17,102 bases of DNA, from contig JAAEPW010000059.1 in NCBI GenBank assembly GCA_024232355.1, positions 1-17,102 on the forward strand. Reading direction: 5' to 3'. A model generated the notes under the pieces. The model saw nothing but the letters and a program-made list of their open reading frames with translations, was not told the DNA's origin and ran no database searches. Positions 8,635-14,973 of the stretch are shown piece after piece. The first letter of the stretch is position 1; each line of letters begins with the position of its first letter. Origin of the DNA: Chloroflexota bacterium (GTDB taxonomy: Bacteria > Chloroflexota > Anaerolineae > B4-G1). A program made the translations under genes and the position numbers.

Positions 8635-8716
8635 GAGCTTTCTCGAAAAAGTGCTCAAAACTCTATTCCCTTGAGAGGTGGAGTTGGGAACGGTTGAAGG
8701 CTTTTCGAGAAAGCTC
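8635..8716 (-). repeat. 15-bp perfect inverted repeat in operon 1 leader
   Basis: GAGCTTTCTCGAAAA (8635-8649) is repeated inverted as TTTTCGAGAAAGCTC (8702-8716) across a 52-nt interior. The interior offers mutually exclusive smaller stems: CTCAA/TTGAG (8654-8658 with 8671-8675), AACTC/GAGTT (8659-8663 with 8681-8685) and TTCCC/GGGAA (8666-8670 with 8686-8690). In the livK mRNA it would be a stable long-range hairpin just upstream of the SD-like motif. No flanking direct repeat was seen, so it need not be a mobile element. Confidence 0.65.
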
Positions 8717-8763
8717 AGATATTCCATAAGAATTTCCTCAATATCACTTGGATCTATGTAATG

Positions 8764-8912
8764 GGCACTGGTTCAGTTGAATGGGATTACGATGTAGCCG
8801 CGCTTTCCATAGCGCGTAAGGCCCTGCGAGGTATGGAAACCTCGGCTACAATCCCCTTTTTGAGCCACAATTGGCTGACTATCCAGAAATCCCACCCAAC
8901 TGAACCAGTACC
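8764..8912. mobile_element. 149-bp MITE-like element with IS6-type ends and 8-bp target duplication
   Basis: The ends at 8764-8788 and 8888-8912 form 25-bp terminal inverted repeats matching at 22 positions, starting GGCACTGGTTCAGTTG on the left and GGTACTGGTTCAGTTG on the right. A perfect 8-bp direct repeat, ATGTAATG, abuts both ends (8756-8763 and 8913-8920), as expected for a target-site duplication. IS6-family elements make 8-bp duplications and have ends beginning GGCACTG or GGTTCTG, so a non-autonomous derivative of an IS6-like element is the best guess. There is no transposase; the interior is a set of nested hairpins. It lies between the promoter and first gene of LIV operon 1. Confidence 0.82.
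8794..8849. repeat. paired hairpins with complementary loops inside the MITE
   Basis: A basal stem GTAGCC/GGCTAC (8794-8799 with 8844-8849) encloses two 6-bp hairpins whose outer bases compete with it. The first is CGCGCT/AGCGCG around TTCCAT (8799-8816) and the second is CGAGGT/ACCTCG around ATGGAA (8827-8844). The loops are exact reverse complements. The two halves are inverted copies of each other in which the stem bases differ in a compensated way. A third hairpin, AGCCA/TGGCT, follows at 8863-8876. Confidence 0.7.
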
Positions 8913-8917
8913 ATGTA

Positions 8918-8946
8918 ATGATATACTCGAATATTCTATTTGTCAA
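8918..8946 (-). promoter_or_regulatory. sigma-70-type promoter of LIV operon 1
   Basis: On the minus strand, a perfect -35 box TTGACA (8946-8941) and a -10 box TATCAT (8923-8918, one mismatch to TATAAT) are separated by exactly 17 bp. Transcription would start near 8911, inside the first bases of the MITE. The -10 box straddles the junction between native DNA and the 8-bp duplication, so the promoter predates the insertion. Confidence 0.75.
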
Positions 8947-8999
8947 AAAAGGTTGTCACTCTTGTTTCAATTGACGCCTGTGCGACACTCGTCAAAGAA

Positions 9000-9032
9000 C
9001 CAGAGCCGCAGAAATTTCTACTGCGGCTCTGG
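9000..9032 (-). terminator. hairpin terminator after LIV operon 2
   Basis: A perfect 12-bp stem, CCAGAGCCGCAG (9000-9011) with CTGCGGCTCTGG (9021-9032), closes a 9-nt loop. On the minus strand it lies about 48 bases after the livF stop and is followed by TTCTTTG, a weak U-rich tail. It separates operon 2 from the operon 1 promoter. Confidence 0.75.
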
Positions 9033-9080
9033 CGGGATATACAAGTCTAGCGTAAGAGGTGCTTCAGAATAGGGAAATAG

Positions 9081-9794
9081 TTATTCCATCCCCAAGTAGG
9101 CTTTCTGCACCGTCGGGTCTTTGCGAAGTCCCTCGGCAGAGTCGCTCAAGACGATCTCGCCTGTCTGGAGAACATAGCCTCGACTGGCGATCTGGAGAGC
9201 CATATGAGCGTTCTGTTCGACGAGCAGAATGGTCGTTCCTTCACGGTTGATCTCTATGATCTTGTCAAAGACATCCTCCACCAAGACAGGCGCTAGCCCC
9301 ATCGAAGGTTCGTCCATCAACAGCAGTCGTGGCCGTGCCATCAAGGCACGGGCAGTGGCCAGCATTTGTTGCTCGCCGCCACTCAAGGTTCCAGATACCT
9401 GCGTTCGGCGCTCTTTGAGTCGAGGAAAGAGCGTAAAAACGCGCTCCAGGTCATCAGCGATACCATCTCGGTCATCGCGGGAGTACGCCCCCATATCGAG
9501 GTTTTCGGCGACGGTGAGTTTTGAAAAGACACCTCGCCCCTCTGGCACCATAGCCACGCCCTTGTAGACGATTTCGTGGGCTTTGTACTTGGCCGTATCT
9601 TGACCTTCGAGCGTGATCTGACCCTGACGAGGCTTGATCAGGCCGCAGATTGCGCGCAAGGTTGTCGTCTTGCCAGCACCGTTGGCCCCGATTAGTGTCA
9701 CGATTTCACCTTCTTCGACGGTGAGTGAGACCCCCTTCAAGGCATGGATGTTACCATAGTAGGTGTGTATGTTATCAACATTTAGCATTGCCAT
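9081..9794 (-). CDS. livF: LIV-type ABC transporter ATP-binding protein LivF (operon 2)
   Basis: The second ATPase of the amino acid importer, normally a heterodimer partner of LivG. 237 residues, the usual size. Walker A GANGAGKT is at 36-43, VPEGRGVF around 83-90 takes the Q-loop position, the signature LSGGEQQMLATARAL starts at 137, and Walker B LLLMDEP ends at 163. LivF proteins typically have VEQN where other ATPases have the switch histidine, and that is seen here at 192-195. The C-terminus KAYLG is family-like. The start at 9794 is supported by GGAG 10 nt upstream; another ATG two codons on is less well placed. It starts 18 bases after livG and is the last gene of operon 2. It is the only LivF in the window and so may serve both transporters. 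Confidence 0.95.
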   Translation of the reverse strand: MAMLNVDNIHTYYGNIHALKGVSLTVEEGEIVTLIGANGAGKTTTLRAICGLIKPRQGQITLEGQDTAKYKAHEIVYKGVAMVPEGRGVFSKLTVAENLDMGAYSRDDRDGIADDLERVFTLFPRLKERRTQVSGTLSGGEQQMLATARALMARPRLLLMDEPSMGLAPVLVEDVFDKIIEINREGTTILLVEQNAHMALQIASRGYVLQTGEIVLSDSAEGLRKDPTVQKAYLGME

Positions 9795-9812
9795 AATTAG
9801 GTTACTCCTTGC

Positions 9813-10595
9813 TTACTGCATTTCCGCAGCAGCGCCCCGTCCAAGATAGGCTTCGATCACTTGTGGGTTGCGTTGAATATCTTCGGGAGTGCCTTCAGCG
9901 ATCTTTGTTCCAAAGTCAATCACCGTTATCCACTCGGAGATGCTCATCACCACCCGCATGTCGTGCTCGATCAGTAGAACGGTAAGTCCGAGCTCGTCCC
10001 GCAGACTACGGATGAAATCTATCATCACGTTGGACTCTTGTGGGTTCATACCGGCTGTTGGTTCGTCGAGGAGAAGCAGCGCTGGTTTGCCTGCCAGCGC
10101 ACGCGCAATTTCCAAACGCCGCTGCATGCCGTAGGGTAGGTTTTTTGCCAAGAGATCTCCCTTGCCCCCCAGGCCAACAAACTGGAGCAGTTTGAGAGCC
10201 TCCTCTAGTGCGTTTTTTTCCTCTTGTCGTGTGGCTGGCGCGCCAATGACGGCTCCGAACCACCCGCGCTTTAGTTGCGGTTCCATGCCGACCAGGATGT
10301 TCTCAATGGCCGACATGTTGGAAAAGAGGCGAATGTTCTGGTAGGTGCGCGTGATACCCATATGGGCGACCTGGTCTGGTGATTTTCCGTTCAGCAAGTG
10401 GCCATTGAACATGATCGTACCTTCTTCATGACTGTAAAATCCAGTGACACAGTTGAAAAAGGTGGTTTTTCCTGCACCATTCGGCCCGATGATACTGACG
10501 ATGGAATGCTCAGGGACCTCAAAGTCAAACGTGTTGACCGCCGTCAGGCCGCCAAAGCGTTTGGTGACTTTTTCAGAAGTAAGAATTGTACTCAT
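9813..10595 (-). CDS. livG: LIV-type ABC transporter ATP-binding protein LivG (operon 2)
   Basis: Cytoplasmic ATPase of the second amino acid importer. 260 residues: Walker A GPNGAGKT at 37-44, Q-loop glutamine at 86 in TYQN, LivG-type signature LPYGMQRRLEIARAL from 153, Walker B LLLLDE ending at 178, switch His211, and C-terminal NPQVIEAYLGRG. It is a clear paralogue of the operon 1 LivG, with the strongest match in the last 60 residues. The genes flanking it are livM (32 bases upstream) and livF (18 bases downstream). AGAGG lies 9 nt before the ATG. Confidence 0.95.
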   Translation of the reverse strand: MSTILTSEKVTKRFGGLTAVNTFDFEVPEHSIVSIIGPNGAGKTTFFNCVTGFYSHEEGTIMFNGHLLNGKSPDQVAHMGITRTYQNIRLFSNMSAIENILVGMEPQLKRGWFGAVIGAPATRQEEKNALEEALKLLQFVGLGGKGDLLAKNLPYGMQRRLEIARALAGKPALLLLDEPTAGMNPQESNVMIDFIRSLRDELGLTVLLIEHDMRVVMSISEWITVIDFGTKIAEGTPEDIQRNPQVIEAYLGRGAAAEMQ

Positions 10596-10627
10596 AAACT
10601 TTATCCTCTCAAGATTAACCGGCCTGA

Positions 10628-12316
10628 TCAGGCGTCGTCTACTGCCAGAGAAGGCTCGTCGGCGTCGGTACGCAACTCGCGCTTTCTGACTTCAGATGGC
10701 CAAAGGCCTTCCGGTCGAACGAGCATCATGACGATCAACAACGCACCATAGATCAGCAGGCGGTATTGAGCAAACTCACGCAGCAGTTCTGGCAGTCCAA
10801 CCAGGGCCATAGCACCCACGACGACACCGGGCAGGCTTGCCAGGCCACCCACCAGGATCAAGCTCAATACGTTGATTGAGACCAGCATCGCGAAACTGTT
10901 GGGAAAGATCGAGCCGATCCGGCTGGCAAAGATTGCCCCTGACAGCCCAGCAAAAGCGGCGCCGATGCCAAAAGCGAGCAGTTTGGTTTTGACCAGGGGA
11001 ATGCCCACAGCCTCCGCCACGTCCTCGTCCTCGCGCATAGCCATCCATTGCCGGCCAAGTCGCGCTTCCCGCAGACGCCACGACACAAAGATGGCCAGAA
11101 AACAGCCAAGTACAATCAGATAGTAGAAATGTCCCGGTTCGACAAGAATGAACCCTCCGATCTGTGGCTTGGGAATCCGGATAATGCCCTGCGCGCCGCC
11201 GATGGCGGGTTTTAAAAAGTCTGATTGGGCCAAGATGCGGATGATCTCGCCAAAGCCCATAGTGACAATTGCCAAATAGTCACCCCGCATACCCAGCACC
11301 GGTATGCCGAGCAGTACCCCGGCCGTCACCGAAGTAAGGACACATATAGGCACTGCCATCCAGAATGACATATTGCCAATTCCCAGGGGGCTATCGGACG
11401 TCAGCACGCCCATCATGTAAGCGCCGATGGCAAAAAAGGCCACATAGCCCAGGTCCAGCAGACCGGCATATCCGACGACAATGTTCAACCCCAGACCCAA
11501 GAGGATGTAGAGCCCGACCTGGTCCACCACCTCGGCCAGATAGGAATCGAGGAGCAGTGGCAGTCCCAAAATGAGCAAGATGCCGAGCACGATGCTCACG
11601 TTACGCCTCTGCCGCTGTTTCTCTGGCGTGATGTTGTTGGTTAGTCGTTTCCGGACACGTTGCCCCTGTGCGCTCCACCAGACGGTGAACCCCACGATGG
11701 CAAGGAACAACACTATCGCCGGCACCAATAGAAGGCTCTTGGAGCTAAAAAACAGCTTTTCAAACCCTCCACCTACCACTTTTCGAAGCACACGAATCAC
11801 GATCTCGGAGAACAATCCTACGCTCAACGTCCCGACCAAACCGTTCATCACCGGGCGCTGGATGCGGTCTGGCGTAAAGTGTATCACCGCTCCGACCAGC
11901 CCGAGGATGCCGGTCAGCACCATCAGAATCAGACTACCGACCACCGATCCACGGCCAAAGGTCAACATGCCGATCAACACCGGCGAGATGTTGACCAGAC
12001 CTAGCTCACGCAAATCAGTCATACCGGATAGGAACACTAGTGCAATGAGCGGTAGTGCAGAGAACAGGCCCGCGATGAGGGCACTCACCAATCCCACACT
12101 TTTTTGGGATTGAGAACTTTTTTGGGCGAGGAAATAGCCCGCCATAACCGGAGCCACAAAGAGCATCAAGTGCCCCAAAGTGATCACACCTTCGATCAAA
12201 TCCCTTGCTGTCGAGGCTTCGACAAGCCCGATGACGCCCAGGCACAAAGCGATGACGCCAGCCAAGAGGCCAAGGCGAACAATAGAACGCCAGTCAAAAC
12301 GAATAGATTCAGCCAT
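10628..12316 (-). CDS. livM: LIV-type ABC transporter permease LivM with long N-terminal membrane extension (operon 2)
   Basis: Inner-membrane permease, partner of the LivH encoded just upstream. The 562-residue chain has its LivM core from about residue 240: VGLYILLGLGLNIVVGYAGL, DLGYVAFFAIGAY, MRGDYLAIVTMGFGEIIRIL, coupling loop GRQWMAMREDEDVAEAVGI, and end VRPEGLWPSE. The first 240 residues add about six hydrophobic segments (around 14-33, 46-64, 76-97, 109-120, 124-146 and 194-214) and a basic stretch near 216-238 that standard LivM proteins do not have. It is longer than the extension of the operon 1 paralogue, and the two share a GR-containing hydrophobic block (LTLGRSPLV versus LTFGRGSVV). 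It starts 12 bases after livH with an AGGGG ribosome-binding site. Confidence 0.93.
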   Translation of the reverse strand: MAESIRFDWRSIVRLGLLAGVIALCLGVIGLVEASTARDLIEGVITLGHLMLFVAPVMAGYFLAQKSSQSQKSVGLVSALIAGLFSALPLIALVFLSGMTDLRELGLVNISPVLIGMLTFGRGSVVGSLILMVLTGILGLVGAVIHFTPDRIQRPVMNGLVGTLSVGLFSEIVIRVLRKVVGGGFEKLFFSSKSLLLVPAIVLFLAIVGFTVWWSAQGQRVRKRLTNNITPEKQRQRRNVSIVLGILLILGLPLLLDSYLAEVVDQVGLYILLGLGLNIVVGYAGLLDLGYVAFFAIGAYMMGVLTSDSPLGIGNMSFWMAVPICVLTSVTAGVLLGIPVLGMRGDYLAIVTMGFGEIIRILAQSDFLKPAIGGAQGIIRIPKPQIGGFILVEPGHFYYLIVLGCFLAIFVSWRLREARLGRQWMAMREDEDVAEAVGIPLVKTKLLAFGIGAAFAGLSGAIFASRIGSIFPNSFAMLVSINVLSLILVGGLASLPGVVVGAMALVGLPELLREFAQYRLLIYGALLIVMMLVRPEGLWPSEVRKRELRTDADEPSLAVDDA

Positions 12317-12328
12317 AATTCCCCTACC

Positions 12329-13396
12329 TCACGCTTTCTTCTCGGCGAGTGCCTCGCCCAGGATGCCTTGGGGCCGGAAGATGAGCACCAGCACCAGCAT
12401 ACTGAAAGCGACCACGTCACGGAGTTGATAGTTGGCCGGGATGTGTAATCCGTGCAAGACCAACCGGGGGCCAATAGATTCAAAGATGCCCAGGAGGAGA
12501 CCACCAATGGCTGCTCCTGGCACGCTGCCGATGCCACCCATCACTGCGGCCGTAAAGGCCTTGATGCCGGGGATAACGCCCATAGTAAAGATGGTCTGAC
12601 GAAAGAGTAATGCGAAAAGCACGCCAGCCGCACCGGCCATGCCCGCGCCGACTGCAAAGGTGACAGTGATTACCTGATCCACGTCTATGCCCATCAACGC
12701 AGCTACGTCCTTGTCCTCAGAGACCGCTCGCATTGCCTTGCCCATCTTGGTGCGCATGACAAAAATGTAGAGACCGATCAGCATCAAGACAGAGGCCACG
12801 ATGACGATTGCCTGTCTCTTGAGGATATCGAACCCAAACATGGACCACTTCCCCATCAAGGGTTCGATCTCTGGGAAAGCAACCACTTGCCCGCCATACA
12901 AACCAAAAAAGAAGTACTGCCAGAAAAACGAGGCGCCAATGGCTGTGATCAAAGGGATCAGTCGAGGGGCTTTTCTCAACGGTCGGTAGGCGACCCGTTC
13001 GGTGAGTAGAGCGATACCGACAGATACCGTCATTGCCACCAGAGCAATGATCAGCAATCCCACCACTGGATTCTGATCAAGGAACCCCGAGGCGCTCAAC
13101 GGCGCTGCTACAAACACGGTAGCCGTCATAGTACCTGACATGAAAAACTCGCCGTGGGCAAAGTTGATCATTAGTAGTACACCGTACACTAACGTGTACC
13201 CCAAGGCGATGAGCGCGTACAGACTTCCCTGAGACACACCGACGATGAGATAATCTACAAGGTCGTGGAAACTGAATGGCGTTTCTTTGTCCAAAAGGCT
13301 AACCGTTGTGCCCCAGATGACTACGATGATAATGCCTATCCTGATAACCCACAGGACGAGTTTCAAATAGTCCATATCTTTTAAACGTTGTAACAT
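12329..13396 (-). CDS. livH: LIV-type ABC transporter permease LivH (operon 2)
   Basis: Inner-membrane permease forming the translocation path with LivM. 355 residues. The LivH hallmark GSLYALIALGYTLVYGVLL followed by MINFAHGEFFMSG has NFAHG at 78-82. The coupling loop KAMRAVSEDKDVAALMGIDV and the C-terminal LIFRPQGILGE follow. An additional N-terminal hydrophobic segment (about 12-32) precedes the conserved core. The ATG at 13396 has GGAG 7 nt upstream; the ATG at codon 8 lacks one. It follows the binding-protein gene after a 115-base gap that holds a long hairpin. Confidence 0.95.
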   Translation of the reverse strand: MLQRLKDMDYLKLVLWVIRIGIIIVVIWGTTVSLLDKETPFSFHDLVDYLIVGVSQGSLYALIALGYTLVYGVLLMINFAHGEFFMSGTMTATVFVAAPLSASGFLDQNPVVGLLIIALVAMTVSVGIALLTERVAYRPLRKAPRLIPLITAIGASFFWQYFFFGLYGGQVVAFPEIEPLMGKWSMFGFDILKRQAIVIVASVLMLIGLYIFVMRTKMGKAMRAVSEDKDVAALMGIDVDQVITVTFAVGAGMAGAAGVLFALLFRQTIFTMGVIPGIKAFTAAVMGGIGSVPGAAIGGLLLGIFESIGPRLVLHGLHIPANYQLRDVVAFSMLVLVLIFRPQGILGEALAEKKA

Positions 13397-13420
13397 TGGT
13401 ATTCTCCAGTAATGATTCCT

Positions 13421-13458
13421 GAGGATGGGCCGGGGACCAAGTCCCTAGGCCCATCCTC
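13421..13458 (-). ncRNA. long intergenic hairpin between binding-protein gene and livH (operon 2)
   Basis: A perfect 11-bp stem, GAGGATGGGCC (13421-13431) with GGCCCATCCTC (13448-13458), is extended by an inner 5-bp stem GGGAC/GTCCC (13433-13437 with 13441-13445) and a CAA loop. On the minus strand it is followed by AGGAATCATT with no U-run, so it looks like an mRNA-stabilising or processing structure rather than a terminator. A second small hairpin, GCGGC/GCCGC (13491-13505), lies just beyond the livK stop. Confidence 0.7.
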
Positions 13459-13511
13459 GTTACTTGCCTAACAATGTGTCAGACTAGATGGCGGCGTTTT
13501 GCCGCACTTGA

Positions 13512-14717
13512 CTAGTCGCTCCAGATGGGCACAAACTCGCCGTTTGTAACCTGGGAGACCGCGATGTTGGGATCGGCGCAGTCACCGTATTCATTGCAGG
13601 TCAGGTTGCCTGTGATGCCCTGATAGTCCTTGGTGGCATACAGGGAGTCGCGCAACGCCTGACGGCCGATGTGAATGGTGCCGTCTTCATCCTGAACGGC
13701 GACCTCTACGATAGAGTTCAAAATCATGTAGGTCGCGTCGAGGGCGTGGGCGTGGAAGGGCGCGGTGGGTGGTGTCCCATAGTTGTTCTCATAGGTTGTC
13801 AGGAACGTCTGGTAAAGCTCTCCTGCAAATCCCAGATCGGGGCCAGAGACGTACATACCCTCAGCCGCGTCACCAGCAGCCTCGATGAACGCTGGCGATT
13901 GGATGCCGTCGGCGCCGGACAGGATGGCGTTCTCCAGGCCAGCAACTTCGGGAGCCTGGGTGGTGATGGCTGCACCCTCAGCGATAAAGATGGGGTAGTA
14001 GAGGAACTCGGGCGGACCAGCTTCAGACACTGCCATCAGAGCCGGGTGCATATCGGTATCACCCTTACCAATGGCCTCAAAGGCGACGAGGTCGCCACCC
14101 ATTTCCGCAAAGGAATCGGCGAATACGCGGGCCAAGCCCTCGGTGTAGGGGTCGCCGTCGTGGATCGCGGCGGCCGATGTCACACCTAGTTCTTCGAGGG
14201 CGTATACGGCCATGGCGCGGCCCTGCACCTTGTCGTTGTGCGCGGTACGCAGATAGCCGGGGTTCCAGGCCTGGTCTGGATCAGTGAGTGAGGGGGCTGT
14301 GTTGGATGGGGAAATCATGACGTAGCCTGCGTCAGAGACGATCTTGGAAGCCGGAACACCTGCGCCGGAGCAGCTGGTGCCGATCGCAGCGACGATGCTG
14401 GGGTCGGAGACGATCTTTTGTGCCGAGGTCTGTCCACCCTCTGCGTTGCACATGTCATCCTCGAACTGGAGTTCAACTGTGTGACCCAGTACTTCACCAT
14501 AGAGCTCGACAGCAACCTCGACACCGTGCTGAGAGTCCAGTCCCAACTCGGTGTTGGGGCCACTGATTACCAGCGATGTGGCGATACGGATCGGTTCATC
14601 TGGTGCATAGGTCACGCAACCGAGGGCGTCGGTGCACTCGAACGGCGCTGCTTGAGGACCACAAGCTGTGGCCACGATGCTGAGCAACAATAAACTAACA
14701 AACGCTAGCCTCTTCAT
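13512..14717 (-). CDS. livK: LIV-type amino acid ABC transporter substrate-binding lipoprotein (operon 2)
   Basis: Extracytoplasmic amino acid receptor of the complete transporter. 401 residues. The signal peptide is followed by Cys19 in a variant lipobox ATAC, the predicted lipid anchor. Type I binding-protein features include IRIATSLVISGPNTELGLDS, VEVAVELYG, SAQKIVSDPSIVAAIGTSCS and YVMISPSNTAPSLT. Paired cysteines Cys28/34 and Cys374/380 match those of the operon 1 paralogue; Cys90 and Cys116 are additional. The rest of the sequence has diverged clearly from the paralogue, so the two receptors may prefer different amino acids. A ribosome-binding site AGGAGGAG precedes the ATG. The gene follows a strong promoter with a leader of about 180 nt. 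Confidence 0.94.
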   Translation of the reverse strand: MKRLAFVSLLLLSIVATACGPQAAPFECTDALGCVTYAPDEPIRIATSLVISGPNTELGLDSQHGVEVAVELYGEVLGHTVELQFEDDMCNAEGGQTSAQKIVSDPSIVAAIGTSCSGAGVPASKIVSDAGYVMISPSNTAPSLTDPDQAWNPGYLRTAHNDKVQGRAMAVYALEELGVTSAAAIHDGDPYTEGLARVFADSFAEMGGDLVAFEAIGKGDTDMHPALMAVSEAGPPEFLYYPIFIAEGAAITTQAPEVAGLENAILSGADGIQSPAFIEAAGDAAEGMYVSGPDLGFAGELYQTFLTTYENNYGTPPTAPFHAHALDATYMILNSIVEVAVQDEDGTIHIGRQALRDSLYATKDYQGITGNLTCNEYGDCADPNIAVSQVTNGEFVPIWSD

Positions 14718-14857
14718 TATTCTTTACTCCTCCTAATTTTTGATGCTATTTTGGGTTTATCAGAAAAAACAGGTGCGAATAGACTCTCCACTGTAGGGAC
14801 GCCATCCCTTGGAAACAGCCTATCTTTATCCAATACGAGGAATACACGGGCGAGCAC

Positions 14858-14868
14858 CACCTCCTTTC
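14858..14868 (-). promoter_or_regulatory. isolated strong SD-like motif in operon 2 leader
   Basis: The minus strand carries GAAAGGAGGTG about 140 nt before the livK start, identical over 11 bases to the motif in the operon 1 leader. Candidate leader frames just downstream are poorly spaced and have no recognisable product. Its recurrence in two otherwise different leaders argues for a function, such as ribosome standby or leader translation. Confidence 0.4.
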
Positions 14869-14905
14869 TTTGTGAGGTAGAACTTGGTAGAAAACAACAG
14901 GCCGT

Positions 14906-14934
14906 ATTGTACCAAGTGCATTGCAATTTGTCAA
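14906..14934 (-). promoter_or_regulatory. sigma-70-type promoter of LIV operon 2
   Basis: On the minus strand, TTGACA (14934-14929) and TACAAT (14911-14906) are separated by 17 bp; only one base departs from consensus. It starts about 40 bases past the stop of the EamA gene, giving a predicted start near 14899 and a leader of about 180 nt. No hairpin terminator was seen between the EamA stop and this promoter. Confidence 0.75.
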
Positions 14935-14973
14935 CCATCTCTTTTCTCGATTTTTATACATCGGCGCCAACCG

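Larger units (their letters stand above)
8536..9080. other. intergenic region between the two LIV operons
   Basis: These 545 bases hold no supported coding sequence but are densely structured. From right to left on the minus strand they contain the operon 2 terminator hairpin (9000-9032), the operon 1 promoter (8918-8946) and a mobile-element-like insertion with 8-bp flanking repeats (8756-8920). They then contain a 15-bp inverted repeat (8635-8716) and an isolated anti-Shine-Dalgarno complement (8617-8627). The predicted untranslated leader of operon 1 is about 375 nt. Confidence 0.8.

Noticed and set aside
8635..8716. Inverted repeat considered as a second transposable element
   Set aside because: No flanking direct repeat and no IS-like ends were found, so only a structural call is made.
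8761..9072. Plus-strand frame of 103 codons across the MITE
   Set aside because: It runs through inverted repeats and a terminator hairpin and has no ribosome-binding site or family features; the repeat structure explains the sequence.
11571..12113. Open plus-strand frame of 180 codons
   Set aside because: Antisense to the LivM N-terminal extension. The minus-strand frame has clear membrane helices and a ribosome-binding site, while this one is Pro/Arg/Thr-rich shadow sequence.
14717..14938. Possible short leader gene of about 73 codons before the operon 2 binding protein
   Set aside because: Its predicted start lies upstream of the promoter's transcription start, and an internal start near the SD-like motif is badly spaced; no recognisable peptide.
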